Origin: JAGOUU01 sp964387745 | GTDB taxonomy: Bacteria; Pseudomonadota; Gammaproteobacteria; JAGOUU01 | Reading direction: 5' to 3' | DNA length: 5,528 nt | NCBI GenBank assembly: GCA_964387745.1 | Contig: CAYLXL010000069.1 | Location: forward strand, 1-5,528 | Part shown: positions 5,401 through 5,528 of the stretch, in pieces | Numbering within the stretch: the stretch's first letter is position 1 | How the letters are laid out: the number at the start of each line of letters is the position of its first letter | The notes under the pieces: model-generated | Seen by the model: the letters and a program-made list of their open reading frames with translations, nothing else | What the model was told of the DNA's origin: nothing | The model's database searches: none | Program-made: the position numbers and the translations under genes

Positions 5401-5429
5401 ATTATAGTCTATATGTTGATAAAAGTCAA
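5401..5429 (-). promoter_or_regulatory. Near-consensus promoter of the small membrane protein gene
   Basis: On the minus strand, TTGACT (5429 down to 5424), exactly 17 bases, then TATAAT (5406 down to 5401). The predicted start near 5394 leaves a leader of about 19 bases before GTG 5375. Eleven of twelve consensus bases match. Confidence 0.7.
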
Positions 5430-5441
5430 TCTTCTGAAAGG

Positions 5442-5471
5442 TTGCATTGCCAAACCGCCTTGCTATATAAT
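5442..5471 (+). promoter_or_regulatory. Divergent plus-strand promoter at the right edge
   Basis: TTGCAT (5442-5447), 18 bases, then TATAAT (5466-5471); TG at 5461-5462 could instead give an extended -10 with TATATA at 5464-5469. The predicted start at 5478 coincides with an ATG. It is back to back with the minus-strand promoter at 5401-5429. Confidence 0.6.
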
Positions 5472-5477
5472 GCCCCT

Positions 5478-5528
5478 ATGCTTATGGCGGAAGCGTAAGC
5501 ACTCCTGACGAGATTATCAATCACTCCC
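5478..5528 (+). other. Start of an unidentified transcript cut by the window edge
   Basis: The base predicted as transcription start is the A of an ATG, but this frame stops after six codons (MLMAEA). GCTTATG (5480-5486) and CGTAAGC (5494-5500) can form a seven-base-pair stem with one T-G pair. This could be a leaderless leader peptide with a structured leader, or the 5' end of a small RNA. No RNA family is recognised, and the remaining 28 bases do not decide it. Confidence 0.35.

Noticed and set aside
5324..5408. Plus-strand AAGGAGGT followed directly by ATG 5334 and a frame of 24 codons
   Set aside because: The spacing to the ATG is too short for a ribosome binding site, the peptide is tiny, and the segment is the complement of the first helix of the better-supported minus-strand membrane protein. 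No other gene here uses a Shine-Dalgarno site.
5471..5528. Plus-strand open frame with YGGSV followed by STPDEII, recalling the phosphate loop of triosephosphate isomerase
   Set aside because: The frame opens only after a TAA at 5468-5470, has no usable start codon, and overlaps the -10 box. Five matching residues are too few to call a gene or remnant.

Overview
The window reads as a chromosomal segment of a small-genome bacterium. My best guess is the Candidate Phyla Radiation (Patescibacteria, Parcubacteria-like). This is inferred from four things: a trigger factor lacking its prolyl isomerase domain, a secreted helical protein of a kind common in those genomes, several orphan small proteins, and no Shine-Dalgarno sequence before any start codon. 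Instead, -10-like boxes sit only about 6-10 bases upstream of most start codons, which points to leaderless or very short-leader mRNAs. No 16S gene is present, so the taxonomy is not proven.

Layout, left to right. Bases 25-859 hold a tight two-gene unit: an exported helical protein followed one base later by a single-pass membrane protein. Bases 874-1346 form a separate unit: a sigma70-type promoter, an AT-rich orphan gene of 117 codons, and a terminator. Bases 1388-2479 carry a PPIase-less trigger factor with its own extended -10 promoter and terminator. The 271-base gap before clpP holds a bidirectional terminator, the clpP promoter, and an overlapping promoter on the opposite strand that could drive a 34-codon peptide. 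Bases 2711-4826 are a clpP-rny operon with a one-base gap, ending in a terminator shared with a convergent acidic orphan gene (4858-5121, minus strand). Next, on the minus strand, lies a 55-codon two-helix membrane protein (5208-5375) with a GTG start, a near-consensus promoter and its own terminator. A divergent plus-strand promoter at 5442-5471 fires off the right edge into something I cannot identify.

The recognisable genes cover protein and RNA quality control: ribosome-associated chaperoning (trigger factor), regulated proteolysis (ClpP) and mRNA decay (RNase Y). Between them sit small independent transcription units of unknown function. I found no mobile element, CRISPR array, tRNA or rRNA. 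The most interesting items are the leaderless gene architecture, the domain-deleted trigger factor with a histidine-rich bridge, and the small transcription units hidden on the minus strand.
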